A DNA stretch of 64,000 nt from NCBI GenBank assembly GCA_030248135.1, contig JASANC010005303.1, positions 1 through 64,000 of the forward strand, written 5' to 3'. The notes beneath the pieces were generated by a model. The model saw nothing but the letters and a program-made list of their open reading frames with translations. It was not told the DNA's origin and did not search any database. This document shows, one piece after another, positions 26,801 to 58,580 of this stretch (its first letter is position 1; each line of letters opens with the position of its first letter). This stretch comes from Theristus sp. LFF4_11. Lineage: Eukaryota; Nematoda; Chromadorea; Monhysterida; Xyalidae. A program made the position numbers and the translations under genes.

Positions 26801-28336
26801 TCACGTTGACGGTTTTTCTTTCACAAATGGCAATTACAAAACGCCACAAAACCTCTGTTGCAGTAATTGCGTAATTGTTTGTTTTTTATTTTGCTTTCGA
26901 CTCCCGCAATTCAGACTTTCCGAAACACAAACGCGTTTTGTTGAAATTTTATTTTCGTTTGGAGTACTCAGCAAGATTTATTCAAAAAAAAACCATAGCA
27001 AAAAAACACTGCAGCAAAAGCGGCAAAGCTGAAACCGCAGAACAGCAAAGAACGCGTAGCGCAAACGTTTGAACGAAAAAAAAACGAAACCAAAAAACTC
27101 TTCAGTCAAACTGATACAGATTGTGAGCGGGTGGTAGAACATCTGATGCACAAAAAATGATAAAAAAAACGACAATACACGCGGCCAAGCAAAAAATGTT
27201 CAAAATTTGTACAAAATAACAAGACTGCACGAAACGTACGCACGTACACGCACCAATCGCTTTTTTGTACACTTTCATGCTGAGCACACGGCACGCTAAT
27301 TTTGCAATTACAGTATTACTCGTCTCATCAAGTCGCATTTTCAAAACTAACCACATAAAATTCGAATGTTGTCTTCAAACTGTGTGTGACACTCCAGAAA
27401 ATGGCTCAAAGCGGAATGAATAATGAATTCGAACGCAACTAAAAATACACAAATGAACTTTTGACTTTTTTCTGTGACCGTTGCCAAATGTATGGGGAAT
27501 AACATGAAGAAGTTACAACTTCTCCACAAACAATGATGACAGAAATTTCGTAAATTGAAAGCGAAATTTTGCACCAATAGCAATTTGACATGACATCAAC
27601 CACCGCAACGTTGAAACCTGTCTAATTTTTCAGAAAAAAAACGCTACAAAAAACTGCATGCGTTCGCCGACAAAAGAACGGTAAGTAAAGCAATCAAAAA
27701 CGCATAACACCTATCAAGAGTAACATGTTTTTAAATAAAAAACAATCATATTGTTTGTTGGCTAACAATAAACGGGAATCACAGAATATCCAGAAGAGAT
27801 TGTTCTGCTTCGATAGCCGAAATAAAACGGTAGAGGCTGAATTTCGATTGAAAAAGTAGAATCACGAAGTTTTTCCATCTCATTGCGTCAGTCAGGAAAC
27901 TTTTACACAATACCTAAACAGTTTAAAATAAAAGAGGGCATTAATGATCTACCAGAGTGTGTTTTAATGTGTTTACCGAGGTTTTTCGTTTTTTTATTCA
28001 ACGGAAATAAACATAAAGAAACGATGTTTCGCATAAAACCCAACTCCAAAAACAACGGTACAACATGTAACTTTACAAATTGCAATTTTTTTCTTGAATA
28101 AACACAGGTTTATTACATGGTTTACACAGTGCATCGGACCACAAATTGCGACAAACCACACTTCAAAAAGCGAACAATTGCACAACTTGGAAACAACAGT
28201 TCCATAATACACAGAAAACAGTTTCAGACCCTTTATGCGCTCATATGGACACAATACTAATTTATAATTTTCATTTGTACTACAAGGAAAACAAATCTGA
28301 CTGGTTGGCGTGAAACTTGCAAAAATTCAAACCAAA
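23871..28336. other. Intergenic region, no gene recognised
   Basis: Only short unrelated open frames occur, none with splice-supported similarity. Composition is A/T-rich with many short homopolymers. A CCAATCAGC-like or promoter role cannot be assigned here. Confidence 0.4.
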
Positions 28337-28360
28337 CAAACAAACAAACAAACAAACAAG
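28337..28360 (+). repeat. (AAAC)n short microsatellite
   Basis: Six copies of AAAC/CAAA just beyond the 3' end of the furin-like gene. Confidence 0.8.
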
Positions 28361-28406
28361 CACGACAATCACGAAACGCCCCGACTCAATCACGTGTCAA
28401 TCACTA

Positions 28407-43305
<14,899 letters not shown>

Positions 43306-45192
43306 CTCCCACTCGCTCCGTCACACTGTTCACTTTGACAGGCCAAGCCAGTTATCGTCGTCGTTTATACCGATTCCACCGGCTGTCGAGCTTATGTCAT
43401 TTGAAGTCGTTGATTTTGAACAATCCTCGAGGCAAATGGCCAATAAACACGTGATATTTATGCACTTTGGTCGTTATAGTGAATGAATAAAGCTTTTTCG
43501 ATTCTGCAAAAAGCTATGTCATCAAAATTCATGGGCGTTCGGGCGAAGAAAAAAGCAGCCGATTGCTATGTAGAAGAAACAACTAAACTCTGAATAGAAA
43601 ATTTCAAAACATGACGTAATGCCATGCGGTCATTGTTTAGTGCCAAAAAATACCGCGAGACTGTTAAAAATGTAAACAGCTGAATCAAAAACAGGTTTTT
43701 TCAAGAACTGTATGTATGTTTATGATGATAAACACAACCATTGTGTTTAATCAGTCAAAACATATGAAATCAAACATAAAAGTCCAACTGTGAATCATCA
43801 AGGAATCAACCAGAAACTGAAATGTTAGACACCACCAAAGAAAGGTGAAACCAAAGACAGTTTTTTTTGCTTTTCAGCGTATTTCACTGAAAAAAAACAA
43901 CACCAACAACAACACTGTGTTGACAGGCTAACAACATAGCTATTTGTCTATTGGTGGCTAGCACGAGCGGGCTGGAAAAAAAGCGAGAAACGCCGAGAAA
44001 GAATAATGAGCGCATTATGTTGAAGTGGTGCACGACAAAACAGCCGACAAAAAACTTTTTTTTCTAAAAGCGAGAAAAACATTGTTTTGTTCGGCGACGC
44101 GAGAATATGACGCCGCTTGTCGCATTCACCGCACGTTCAAGGTACGCGGCTAAAATGCACAAGCTTGCAAGGAAAAAAGGAAACAGCGGCAAACGCAAAC
44201 GTGAGAGAGAGAGAATGTTTGCAGAGTCGAGAGAGAGCGAGCGGCACACAGCTGAGCGTCAATTGATTTGCATCCATCGCGCGTCTGTGTGCCCCAGGGC
44301 CAGGAAGTGCTCGCCTCACGAAGCAACTGCCGGCTTGTACGACTCAAACGCTCTGCCGTACGTGCCACAGTGAATGTCAGTCTGCGCTGGTCGCTTTCTC
44401 CCGCTTCACATGTCCCTCTGAAACGCAGCTGTCACAAAAACAACAACATGCAACTTTCGACAAAAGAAACCGAAAATAAACGACGACACAATGATGATAA
44501 TACGTAACGTGTAACGAGCCCGGAGAAGCGACGCCAAACAGAAGAGAACACAGGAGCGCACTCTTATGATTATTGTTGTGCACTGCTACCAGCCGCGCAG
44601 GTGGTCGCACATGAATCGGTTGGCGAGTGAATCGAGTCTCTCGCGTGCGCAGCGCGCACAAATGCTGCTGTGTGCTCGCTTTTGCGGCCATACGCATGAC
44701 GGTAAAAACGCGCAAATGACTGCTGCCTGCGCATTTGCATATTTCACAATATACACTGGTACAGGGTGTGTCATACGGTTCGACACAAACGCTCAGCCCG
44801 ACCAACCGCACACGTCGTCCACTCGCTACCAGCTCTTATGGCTCACCGTGTGTTGTATGCATTTTTCGCAGTATATGCCGCATGTAACAACATAAAACAT
44901 AACATACGCATTGTCGTACGTACATACGAAATGAAGCAAATATGAGGGGCACACACGACACAGCCATTTCAAACCGATTGGTGTAAGCGGTAGACTGAAG
45001 CATACGGTAGCGCAGTGTACTTCAGACGCTCTTTTTTTATGCTGAACAAGAAAGCACGGAGCGAAATTTGAAAAATACTTTTGTTGGAATATGTTCTGAC
45101 ACCATATCCGTAAATTTTCAAAAAACAACAGTCAACAACAAACAGAGTTGATTTTATTCTCGTTGAATTTTCAAAAACCGTCAGATTCAATA
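43306..45192. other. Gap between MEAF6 and the furin-like gene, no gene seen
   Basis: It contains GA-rich stretches (around 44200) and A/T-rich sequence. It probably includes the furin promoter and 5' leader and the MEAF6 3' UTR. No open frame has recognisable similarity. Confidence 0.4.
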
Positions 45193-46445
45193 TCAAATAC
45201 AACTAAAAAGAACAAAAAACTGAAAAGCAGCCTTTTCAAAAGGGCAAAAAGCAATGAAACCATGGTGTATGTGCAAAACAGCAACAACAGTCAATTCGAT
45301 GTTTATTTTTTTGCTTTTGTGTTTTTTCTGATCGCCCGGAGTGCCACCAGCGGAAGCAGACAAACGAGTGACAGAAGATGAAGACGACGAGGCAGTGGTT
45401 TTGTGTACACGGCCAGACTGCACCCGATGCAGACTGTCTGACTTCAAATCGTCTGAATTCAGATTCTCGTCTGGAAATTTTGGAAATCATGAGGACGGAT
45501 ATTGAGCTTTTTGAGCTTTTTAAGAGCGCTTTTGGCGCGAAAGTTTTCGAACTGCAATAGTGAATTTCACCAACCAAACGGAAACGCCATAATGCACAAA
45601 AAAACCTTGGTTGAAAGCGTTCAAAAAATAGTGCCAGATTCAAACACTTCTGACAAGCAAACACTACAATGATCTTTTATTTTGGTTCCGAGATTCAAAT
45701 CAATTCAAGTAAATAGTATCATGGATGACGCAGGAATTCAAAATTGGCAACTGATCCGAGTCCCCTAAATAGGGCCGAATAACTTGGGCGATTTTGAATT
45801 GCCACGTTTAGATTAAAACTAGTTTCCTTTCCACGTCTGCACACGCAGTCGCAGAACGTAACAAATTAATAATACAAACAGCGCACCTTTGTCCAAAGCA
45901 GCGGGCATCGCGAGCGCCCCCTTCACGGCAGCAGCGGACGTGACGGACGACAATGAGAACAGACGATCGGAGTCCTTGAACTTGCGTGCCTTTTTGTCGC
46001 CTTTCAGTGTTGCCTTCGACGGAGCCTGCGCCATCAGATACCGGTCCCAGCCCTTGATCACGTTGCCGTACTCGGACGTTTCGTCGAGGTAAGACGCCTC
46101 AAAATTGTAGATCTGCTTCTCAAGCTGCGCCAGTGTTTCCTGAAATATCCGAATTCACGGATACAAATTGTGCGGTAACGCTGAATACTATCAAACCGTC
46201 GATCTTGCCTCTGTTGGTACCATCGCCATGCGGCCATTGCTGAAACAAGATGCACTTGCAATGCGACCAATCAGCATCAGCGATCCAGGTTCAAACACAA
46301 CGAAAAAGGTGATAGTCTTTCGATAACCGATTACTTGAAAGTTGCCCAAAATAGTGCATAACACAACGCATACCGCAATTTCGCGCCGCCTATTGACCAA
46401 CGATGCGAGTTCCGCTTTTGTTTCGGTCACTTGTTTGTTGGCCAT
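45193..46445 (-). CDS. MEAF6: MEAF6/Eaf6 homologue, histone acetyltransferase complex subunit
   Basis: Three exons, 46445-46374, 46139-45887 and 45452-45193, give 585 nt and 194 residues (human MEAF6 is ~190). An N-terminal coiled coil ([33 protein letters not shown]) is followed by the signature [12 protein letters not shown], then [19 protein letters not shown] and a Ser/Lys-rich tail ([12 protein letters not shown]). The protein is a shared subunit of NuA4 and MOZ/MORF-type histone acetyltransferases and acts in the nucleus. The start lies 11 bp after an acceptor (CTCTTTAG). The gene lies 421 bp after the CSN2 stop on the same strand. The last ~30 residues after KKINIEL are hydrophobic and do not resemble the family C-terminus, so the true 3' end could differ. 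Confidence 0.92.
45678..45858. mobile_element. MITE copy, TTCTGCGACTCA family, in MEAF6 intron 2
   Basis: It runs from TTGGTTCCGAGATTCAAATC to CACGCAGTCGCAGAACG, with an internal inverted pair GAATTCAAAATTGGC / GATTTTGAATTGCC. It ends ~30 bp before the MEAF6 exon 2 donor. Confidence 0.55.
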
Positions 46446-46613
46446 AGTGACTTCTGCTAAAGAGAAGTCATTGAAACGACATGAAAACGTTATGATCTCA
46501 GGGACACCACGCACTATTCCAAGCAATAGCCTCAACTTGAAAGTGACACAGCTTCCAACTGTTGTGTGACGAAATTCGCGAGAAAAGCACTGCAAGTGCG
46601 ACATCTAATATTT

Positions 46614-46619
46614 TTTATT
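46614..46619 (-). terminator. Poly(A) signal of CSN2, upstream of MEAF6
   Basis: The minus strand reads AATAAA ~250 bp after the CSN2 stop and ~158 bp before the splice acceptor preceding the MEAF6 start. This spacing suits coupled 3' processing and SL trans-splicing. Confidence 0.55.
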
Positions 46620-46865
46620 CCACATTTGGAGGACTAAATGCACATTATGAGAAAACACAGAAAAAAACAAAAGTCAAGACAACTGAAATAACATTTCACA
46701 CGCTCTTTTAAAAAACAGAAATGGAAAATACAGAAATACCGGCATTTTTCAAACGTTTCAAACAGTGCAACCGAATTCTGACTTCACAGAAATATGATGA
46801 AATATCAAATGCAATACAATCATCACACAGCAACCAGAACACAAGCACAGCCACAGCAGTGGGTG

Positions 46866-50871
<4,006 letters not shown>

Positions 50872-51026
50872 ATTGAAGTATTGTGCAGTTGAACTGGTCT
50901 GACATTTCGAAAACATCAAAATAACATGATAGAAAAAGACAAAACAAATTCAGAGATAGACAGCTCAATTGCTGTGGACTACACCGATGACAACGCGTCA
51001 GAGCGGCACATATCATAACTTATTAT

Positions 51027-51032
51027 TTATTT
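51027..51032 (-). terminator. Poly(A) signal of LTV1, upstream of CSN2
   Basis: The minus strand reads AATAAA ~190 bp after the LTV1 stop. A splice acceptor (GAAATGTCAG, ending at 50899) follows ~125 bp later, 27 bp before the CSN2 ATG. Confidence 0.55.
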
Positions 51033-51220
51033 TTTACTCCTTGGTCCACTTCCGTTCCAATAACAAAAATCTAATAAATTTACGGACACAACTTCAATTC
51101 GAACAATTAAAATCGGGTCGTTAACAGGCAACAGGCATAACAATAACGAGAACCAACTTTTGGCATGGTGGAAAAAACAATCCTGCGAAATAATAACAAC
51201 GGCAACGGCCACTTTATGCA

Positions 51221-54200
51221 CTACATTAATCTGACAGCCCGTTGATTCAGCCCACTAGCGACTGCATCCCGGTTTCTGCTGAGCGATTCCTGTTTGAAAG
51301 CACATTTGTTCGCTTTCTTCTCCATTCGCCGTTCCTGAAAGTAAAATAACACGTGAAACAAGTGAGCTGAAGGTGACATTTCAATGTGGCATGTCGATGC
51401 TGCACTGTGGGACCAATCAGTGAGCACAACTCAAAAGCAGTCAATAGTTGCCATTAAAGTTTGTCATAATTGTAAGTAACCAAGCCTAGCAAATTCTGTT
51501 AATGATCGACTGCCTTGCTTTATCACTCGTTCGTTTTTTTTGCTCGTTTTACGTTGTTCGTCTCTGTGTTGCAGCGTTTTCTTTTTTTCGTGCTCCACTG
51601 TAAATTTTCTTTTGCTTTATTGTTTTCTGTTTCTGTTGTGCTTTGGCTTGCCCACTCATGGTGTTACACTTCTCCGGTATTATGCCGTGCACTGCAGAAT
51701 AAAACAGACTGACTGCCTGTGCGTCCGTGGTGAATGTTGCTCAGAGTGAGAGTGTTCAAATGACCGATTTTGCAACTAAGCATATCCAAAAGTGCACCAA
51801 CTGCAACTGCTCACCCGACGTTCTTCACGAACAGCCCGTTTGCGCTGGCGACGCTCCTCGGGCGTTTCAGTCTTTGCTCGTGGCATCGTGGACGCCCGCG
51901 TTTGTGCGGTGCCCGTCTCTGATTCGCACTCCATTTGAACCTGACAGAATGTTTGGAACAATTCAAATACAAAACTCTATTTTCTGGCTGTAATGATTCA
52001 TTTTATTTTGTGTTTCTTTAAAGAACGCCTCGTTCACCACCGATTCCGAAAACCCGAAGGTACCAAAAAACCGAAGGTGTGGGGAACGGATGACTAACCA
52101 CCTCGAGGAACTAATACCCTCGCCACATGAGGGGGAAAGCCTCAAAGCCCCACTGTCCTGGGGGCACCGGTAATCTCAGCTCGCTTTCGGTGGCCTGCAG
52201 TCGCTAATCCCCGAAGGACAGCGACCCCGAAAGTTTTTTTGTTGAAAACCAATGTAGGAGTACAGCTACACTGGCGGCAGATTTGTTCCGCACACATGTT
52301 CCAACTACTCGCATGCAAACCATTTTCCAAACCGAAATCGCCAACCATAACGTGGAAACACAAAACCACCGAACATGCTGCTCTTGATCGTGCATTTCAA
52401 CGTCGTCATTCAGCGTTCTCAGTTTCTCCATCACCAGTCGTTCACGGAGCACGCCACACGGCAGCCCGTCTTTGGTCAGCTCGATCTTGCGTCTTTTCCT
52501 CCGGTCACCCTCTTCTTCGTCTTTTATCAAACGTGGATGATTGTACAAATTGGAGTAGGTCGCTGAAAAAAGTTGTGACGAATAGAATATTCACATGCCC
52601 AAATTTGCAACCGTTTTAATTCAGCTACTAAAATGTAGAACCATCCAACATCCACTCAGACTCAGGTAGTTGCTAGTCTCACACGAAAATTGTGTTCTGC
52701 TCTGTCCAACGCTAAAAAATCCACGCAAAATAACACGCAAGCAATACTTACAAAGCACTGTCTCGCAGTCCCATCGATCTTCCGGATTCGCCTTTTCTGG
52801 AAGGTCCATTAAAACAGCTGCATCGTCGTCGTCATCTGACGGAACACGCACGTCTGCCTTATCCTCGGTGTCATCAATTGCAGCCTTTCCAATGTTCCTG
52901 AAAAATATCGCGCCATTGCCAGTGAAAGGCGAAACATTTGACGTTAACGTTAACCCGGAGAACCAAAGGCATCAGCCGCAATGACAACAAACACCACGAT
53001 TGCCCTTGCCACTCTTTTTAAATGTCACCCACCAACGAACGAACACTGACTTTTGTGTCTCTCTCTTTTCATTGAACTCTTCAACCAGCGACTGGACACG
53101 TTCTCCGTCCGGCTCCATAAACCCGGCGAGCGCCTGCTGATCCTCGAACGGCATCTCCGCCAGTTTCTCGTCATCGTATTGCTCGTACAACTGGAATAAA
53201 AAGTGTTTCGTTTCCGACCCACAAATTGAGATTGACGATTGTACGTTTACATTTTGACATTATCGCTGAATCCCTTTTTGCACTTTTCTTGAACGCATCT
53301 CAATATCTCAATTCAACATGGCGGAACTTTTTCAAAAACCACTCTACGAAAGACAATAAAGCTGCGTTTTTTTTTGAAACTGTGAAACGTGAAGCTGAGA
53401 AACGTTTGATGAAAAAGTTCCATAAAGTAAAAACTACAAAGTTAAAAAATTTAAAAAAAAAACAAGCATAACCGAGTTGTTTGATTTCATAAAACGGGAC
53501 AGCAAAATCGCGTTACAAAAAATCGTCATTTGTATCGGCAATTCAGCTGGCGCAACGAACCGTTTCAAAACGCGCGTCAATTGTCTGCAGACCCTCCGTG
53601 CGTCGCATGACGCTGCTCGTCAGAGAATAATTCGTGAAACGAGACTGCGAACAGTGGCCGTGGAATGGCACGTCGTCATCCGACGATATGACGTCACCGT
53701 CGTCGTCGTCTTCATCTTCGCTTGCAGTTACGGATTCATCTGTTTTTTTCAACATACGCTGTTTCCTCAGTTTAATTAGTGTACTGTTTAAAACCCGATA
53801 AAAGAATTTTTTGTCCAAAAAATACAAAGCACCAACCAGAATCGAGCGCACACTGTGATCTGTACGGCAGATCGGAGCTGTGTTCACCGTCTCCATCAGC
53901 TAAATTAACAAAATCGTCCTCAAGCTGTCCCTCGGGATCGTCAAAGTTGAAATGACCGTCCAACGCAGCCACGATCTCAGCATCCAAATCGTACGGTGGT
54001 TCTGAAATGATCGAAAATGGGAACCGTTACCCTTGAATGACAAATGAATTTGATGAACACGCGCAAAACAATAAAAAAACCGACACACCATCGCTGTCGA
54101 ATCGAGAGTCCGATAACTCAGGACCTTCCGCAGCAAACAGGCTGGATGCTAGCTTGAGAGTGCCCTTGCGCTGAAAAACAACAACAAAAAACACTTAATG

Positions 54201-55498
54201 TGATGCGAGTACGATAACCATGCTCTTGCTTCAAGTCCAAAGTGGTTATTGATTGAAAAAGGTTATCATTCAAGCTGGCAGAAAAGAATGCTGTACATCA
54301 CTTATTATCCAACCTTTGCGGAAGAGCCAGCCAAATCTTTGCCAGCATCAATCACTTTCGCAGAGCCCTTTTCAATTCTGTAGCGTTCAATCAACTCTGA
54401 GTCTGTACCACTCTGACTGACGTCGTTTATGTCACGAAGATGCTGCAGATAGTCATAGTCGTCGTCGTAATAAATGCCGTATTTATGCTCTTCCTCCTTT
54501 CGCTTTGTTTTCTGAAATTTTGATTTGATCGTGACTTCCATTTGAAGTTATCGATACTTTACAAGAATAAGTTTTCTTTGGATGATTGTCCTTGATTCTT
54601 CATTCATACAACAGCAGTACCGCAGCGAAAACAAATTTTCGAGGGGGAAGGGGTGCTGAAAATTTCACAGTGGGGGAGGTGTCAGTCAATCATGGTACAG
54701 TGGGCAGTGGCACCTCCAGGCGTGTGCCATGAGGGGTGCACTATGCACTATTGTAAAAAAGTTCTGGGGTTACCCCTCCCGCTCCTCGGGTGGTGTGGCG
54801 TGGGGGGGGGGGGGTGTACACCTACAGTTACACGTCTTCGGTACTTTACTGCACAACAGGCTCGAGCACAGCATTCAAATAAGGCTCAGCTCGGCGACCG
54901 CTCGCTTTATTTTATTTATTTAACGATGTCTGCGTGCTGTTCTGCACTGCAACACAACGAAAACAGAAAAACAACCAAACAACTGGTTCGCTCGACAAAA
55001 GGTCAGTAAAGAAAGATATTTGGGTTGTTACGTATATTTGGGTTTGCTTATTAGGAGGACACGACAACGACAATAATAAAAACAGACCGAACACTGATCA
55101 CAGATTATCACAGCTTATATAGCCAATACAATTGCATGTAATCACACAGTTATCGTTGTTCCCAACTGTAGCTAACTATCTAAACCTGAACGAAAGAGTT
55201 CCGATTGAGAGGTGAAAAGCTGACCTCATGGACAGGCAAGAGCACACGTTCACCAATGTCATTCGATGCAGCAATCAGCGCATCCCGCTGGCTCCGGTGC
55301 ACCACTTGAAACGTCGTCGAGCGACCTTTCTCGATAAACTTCTTCTTTCGCTTTCCCTTAATGAATAATGATATGATATTTAACTGATATTTAATTGATA
55401 TGATATGAAAAACGGTAAAATAAGCTAAAAACAAACATTAACATTGAAACAAACAGTGAACAGTCTGAATCTGAAATTTTAACTTTTGAACTGACCAT
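51221..55498 (-). CDS. LTV1: LTV1 ribosome biogenesis factor (40S assembly/export)
   Basis: Eleven exons: 55498-55496 (ATG only), 55356-55225, 54511-54314, 54170-54089, 54001-53837, 53739-53561, 53190-53051, 52897-52752, 52562-52375, 51940-51815, 51334-51221. They total 1473 nt, 490 residues, in frame. Family blocks in order: KKKFIEKGRSTTFQVVHRSQ, KYGIYYDDDYDYLQHL, AEIVAALDGHFNFDDPEGQL, SRFTNYSLTSSVMRRTE, LYEQYDD, STYSNLYNHPRLIK and the basic C-terminal helix EERRQRKRAVREERR-ERRMEKKANKCAFKQE. LTV1 associates with pre-40S particles and is released before their final maturation. The one-codon first exon is inferred from ATG|GTCAG, and no other in-frame start was found. The donor of exon 9 (CAT|GTTCGG) is weak but is the one that keeps frame. 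Confidence 0.93.
52035..52240. repeat. GC-rich repeat-like block in LTV1 intron 9
   Basis: This segment differs sharply from the A/T-rich intron around it. It contains CCGAAAACCCGAAGG, ACATGAGGGGGAAAGCCTC and CCCCGAAGGACAGCGACCCC. It may be a transposon terminus or a processed insertion. I see no coding frame and no match elsewhere in the window. Confidence 0.35.
54775..54822 (+). repeat. G-rich low-complexity stretch in LTV1 intron 2
   Basis: It includes an uninterrupted run of 12 G bases within GTGGTGTGGCGTG-type sequence. It could form a G-quadruplex-like structure. Confidence 0.6.
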
Positions 55499-55821
55499 GA
55501 TTGTTTGTCCAGTTGAGTTGATTTCGATTGGGTTTCGAAGCGGAAGGATTATTTTAAGAAACTGTTTTTGAGAAACTTTTTTTTGAAATTCAAAATAAAA
55601 ATGCAAAACACAAACCCACTATTTTTTTAAACCAAGAAACCGGTTTTGGTTACCGTATAACATTTTGCTTCCTTTAGCTTTCAAGCAACCGTAGTGGCGA
55701 GAGAAACAGTAACTTTTCAATCAATTTTATTTGTATGCTTTTGATTTACAAAATTTCTTTTTGCTTCTTTTTTGCAGCGGTGGCACTCGGTGATTGGTCA
55801 ATGCGTTGTTTGATTGACGTG

Positions 55822-56582
55822 CAGTCAATCTGGCTAATATATGCAACTCGCTGATTGGTCGGCTCCTCACGCTCCGCACCCTTGGGAACGGGATTCAGAA
55901 AAAATCATGTTTTTCATTGTTCAACGGTTTGTTTTCATTTATTTCATGCCGAAAAAACATTCTAAATAAAAAACTACCAAATTCCAAAAATTTGCATTGG
56001 TCACAATGTCAAAAAAATGTCTTTTTTGGTTGATTGACTGCGACGACGTCGTCTATGGTTTTTGGTTTAGTTTTTGCCTTTAGGCATAAAAAGAGCGTGC
56101 CGCCGCTGGCCGCTACTGTGTGTCCGAAGCACAGAGAAGAAGAACGCAGCAGGTGACAGTATTTATTGACAATGTGAACAATCTTTGAACAACAATGAAT
56201 GGACATGGCGCACCCAATGAATCAATTGTTAAAAGCGGGATGAAAACCGTCGAAATCGTTGGAAGCAAGTTTTGTTATTTTGTTTGTTTGTTTTAAATTT
56301 GTTTTGACACGCAGCAGCGGCCAGCGGTACGTTTGAAAGCAAAAATTCTCGACGACGTCGTCGCCGTCAATCAACCAAAAAAACTTCAGTTTACTAATTT
56401 TTTACCAATTCAAACGTTTGGAATTTTGTAGTTTTTGATTTAGAATTTTTTCGGCATGAAAAAAATGAAAACAAACCGCTGAACAACAAAAAAACATGAT
56501 ATTTTCTGAATTCCGTTCCCAGGGGTGCGGAGCGTGAGGAGCCGACCAATCAGCGAGTTGCATATATTAGCGAGATAGACTG
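55822..56582. repeat. Large hairpin: ~300 bp inverted arms around a ~178 bp loop
   Basis: Left arm 55822-56126 and right arm 56305-56582 are reverse complements with moderate divergence. Both carry CGGCTCCTCACGCTCCGCAC-type sequence, a CGACGACGTCGTC palindrome and GCTGGCCGCT near the loop. The outer ends carry ACCAATCAGCGAGTTGCATA. Shorter pieces of that end lie at 15256 and 34013, so it is probably a mobile repeat family. It sits between the start of LTV1 (minus) and a possible plus-strand gene start at 56613. Confidence 0.75.
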
Positions 56583-56612
56583 TAGCATACGCAGATTGGT
56601 CCGCGGTTTGCC

Positions 56613-56970
56613 ATGAAGCGTTGGCGCAAGCCCCGAAAATTTTCAGTTGCTCACTTTTCGCCGTTCTTGCCCCATTCTGCCATGACCGTGCACTTGATGA
56701 CGACGCGCACCAGCCACAGCGCTGGTCGTGGTGTCATCATCAGCAGCTTTGACCAAATACAGAGGTCATGGCTGCTGATGTTGGCCATCGGCTGCATCGT
56801 ACCCTGGGCAAGCGGCGTTGACTGCGGCGCGGCGGGAGATTACACCGAGGGTGAAGGCGTGTGGATGACCCTCAACGTGGCCGTCTCTGCCCTTCCCATC
56901 CGGCGCTGCGTTGGCGGTGCCCAAACCCAAATTGTTCTTGTTCCCAAACCCAAACAAATCATTGACGGAT
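56613..56970 (+). CDS. Possible first exon of an unrecognised secreted or membrane protein
   Basis: ATG at 56613 opens a 119-codon frame ending at a phase-1 donor (GGAT|GTAATT). A hydrophobic stretch (SWLLMLAIGCIVPWASG, ~residues 53-69) could be a signal anchor, possibly a cleaved signal if a later Met is used. It joins in frame to an exon starting at 60770 (GGA T + CG). The ATG is 31 bp beyond the hairpin arm, whose CCAAT and TATAT-like motifs could serve as promoter. No family recognised. Confidence 0.3.
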
Positions 56971-57269
56971 GTAATTATTTTTTCAACAAAGTGCAAGAAG
57001 TTAATGGATCGAAAAGAGTGGAAATGAATCAATCAAAACATAAGTGAGTTTGAAAATACAGAAGATTGTTGGCCGTACTAGAGTTTGCCATAGGTTTTCT
57101 TGATTGATTGAATTAACGCTTGCTTTTTAGCAACGTAGTGAGGCCAACTTCAACCAATAAATGGCTATGATGATGTTCAAAATTGATAGTTGATCCAGCG
57201 CCGAACTAAAAAATTAAAATGTGAGTCCCTCTTTTATCATTTTGTTGCGAAATTTTGTGTTGGCACATA

Positions 57270-58189
57270 CAGGGTGGGCCAAAAAAAAGGTTCCATTTTC
57301 AAACTGCTGTCACTGGCTGGTGTTTTAATATTATGAGCTGAAATTTTCAGCACTGATAGAACATATGATGCCATTTTATTGACAAAATTTTTTTCCGATA
57401 TATAATTCCTACGCTCACTGTGGCAGATTTTCTAAAAAAGCTCGAAAAATCAACAAATTGACTGAAATGAGTGCAAGAAAAAAATTAGTATCAAGATGCG
57501 TGATTCAATTTTAAAACTGTTGCGAAGGTGACAAATGGGTCTTTTTGGATACCCGGGGTATTGATAGTTCAAATCATGCGCTCAGAGTGGAAAGGTCTCA
57601 CACTTGAATTGCATTTGAGCAGCTCGAGCGAAATTCTGATGTTTCACAGCGGACTCGTCACTCGAGTCAGCAGCCATGCGACTGCGACAGAAAGAATTGT
57701 TCAGTTGACTTTTTGTTTTGTGTGTTGCTCTATCTGTTAATTTGTTTCTTTTGAAAAGCTTTTCTGCGGTTTGAATAAAAACAGTGTTTCAGTTTCAGTT
57801 TTCTGCAGTTTCGTCATGGTTAAGTTGACAGCAGAACAACGGGTCTGGTATGCTATCTGGTGGGAGCAATCTGAAAGTTTTTCTGCAGCGACTCGCCAGT
57901 TACGCGTAAAATTCAATCCAGCCGCTGCCGGACGAGAACCTTGATGATGATTTGGATGTCTATGAGCAATGATTCGTTGTGCAATTCTTGGTTAAAAATC
58001 CGTTTTGTTGAAAATTTGGGAATTTTTAAACATTGTGCTGTAAAACTGAATCTAGTTGACTAAACTGGATAAAAATTTTGTAAAAAAAATAGCATCACAT
58101 GTTATCAATGCTTAAAATTTCAGCTCATAATATTGAAACACCAGCCAGTGACAGCAGTTTGAAAATGGGACCTTTTTTGGCCCACCCTG
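57270..58189 (+). mobile_element. Mariner/Tc1-type miniature element, 920 bp
   Basis: Same family as 31895-32644: ends CAGGGTGGGCCAAAAAAAAG and GGCCCACCCTG, with TA on each side. It retains the ATG of the transposase N-terminal relic (VKLTAEQRVWYAIWWEQSES), then stops after ~40 codons. It keeps ~170 bp of internal sequence (57500-57690) absent from the other copy, so the two are different deletion derivatives. Confidence 0.82.
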
Positions 58190-58580
58190 TATTTTGGACC
58201 GTTCAAAAAAAATTTCTTTGACATTGCGTTGTAAAACCGTCTGCAGTCGATTTTAGACTTTTTACTCATTGATTTTAGGCTTGAACAACTATTGTAACAA
58301 AGTTTTCGAGCGTTGCCAAGCTTGGCTTCATATTTCCGATGCAGCCAAGCTGACATTTCGCTTCACATTGTGAATTCTGAGCGTCGGAGCTGTGCCGTCA
58401 GCAGGCGCTACCTTGTTTAGTTGGTGTTTCGTCGTGTCACCACCGGGAGAGGTCCGCCACGGAAAATAATTGTCCGCCGCCTCCACGCTATAATTGTTAT
58501 TCACTGCCCAGAATCCTCTGATATTTAGAAGACAAATTTCAAATCAGCTCAAAAATGATGTTTTTACGATTTTCAGTCAT

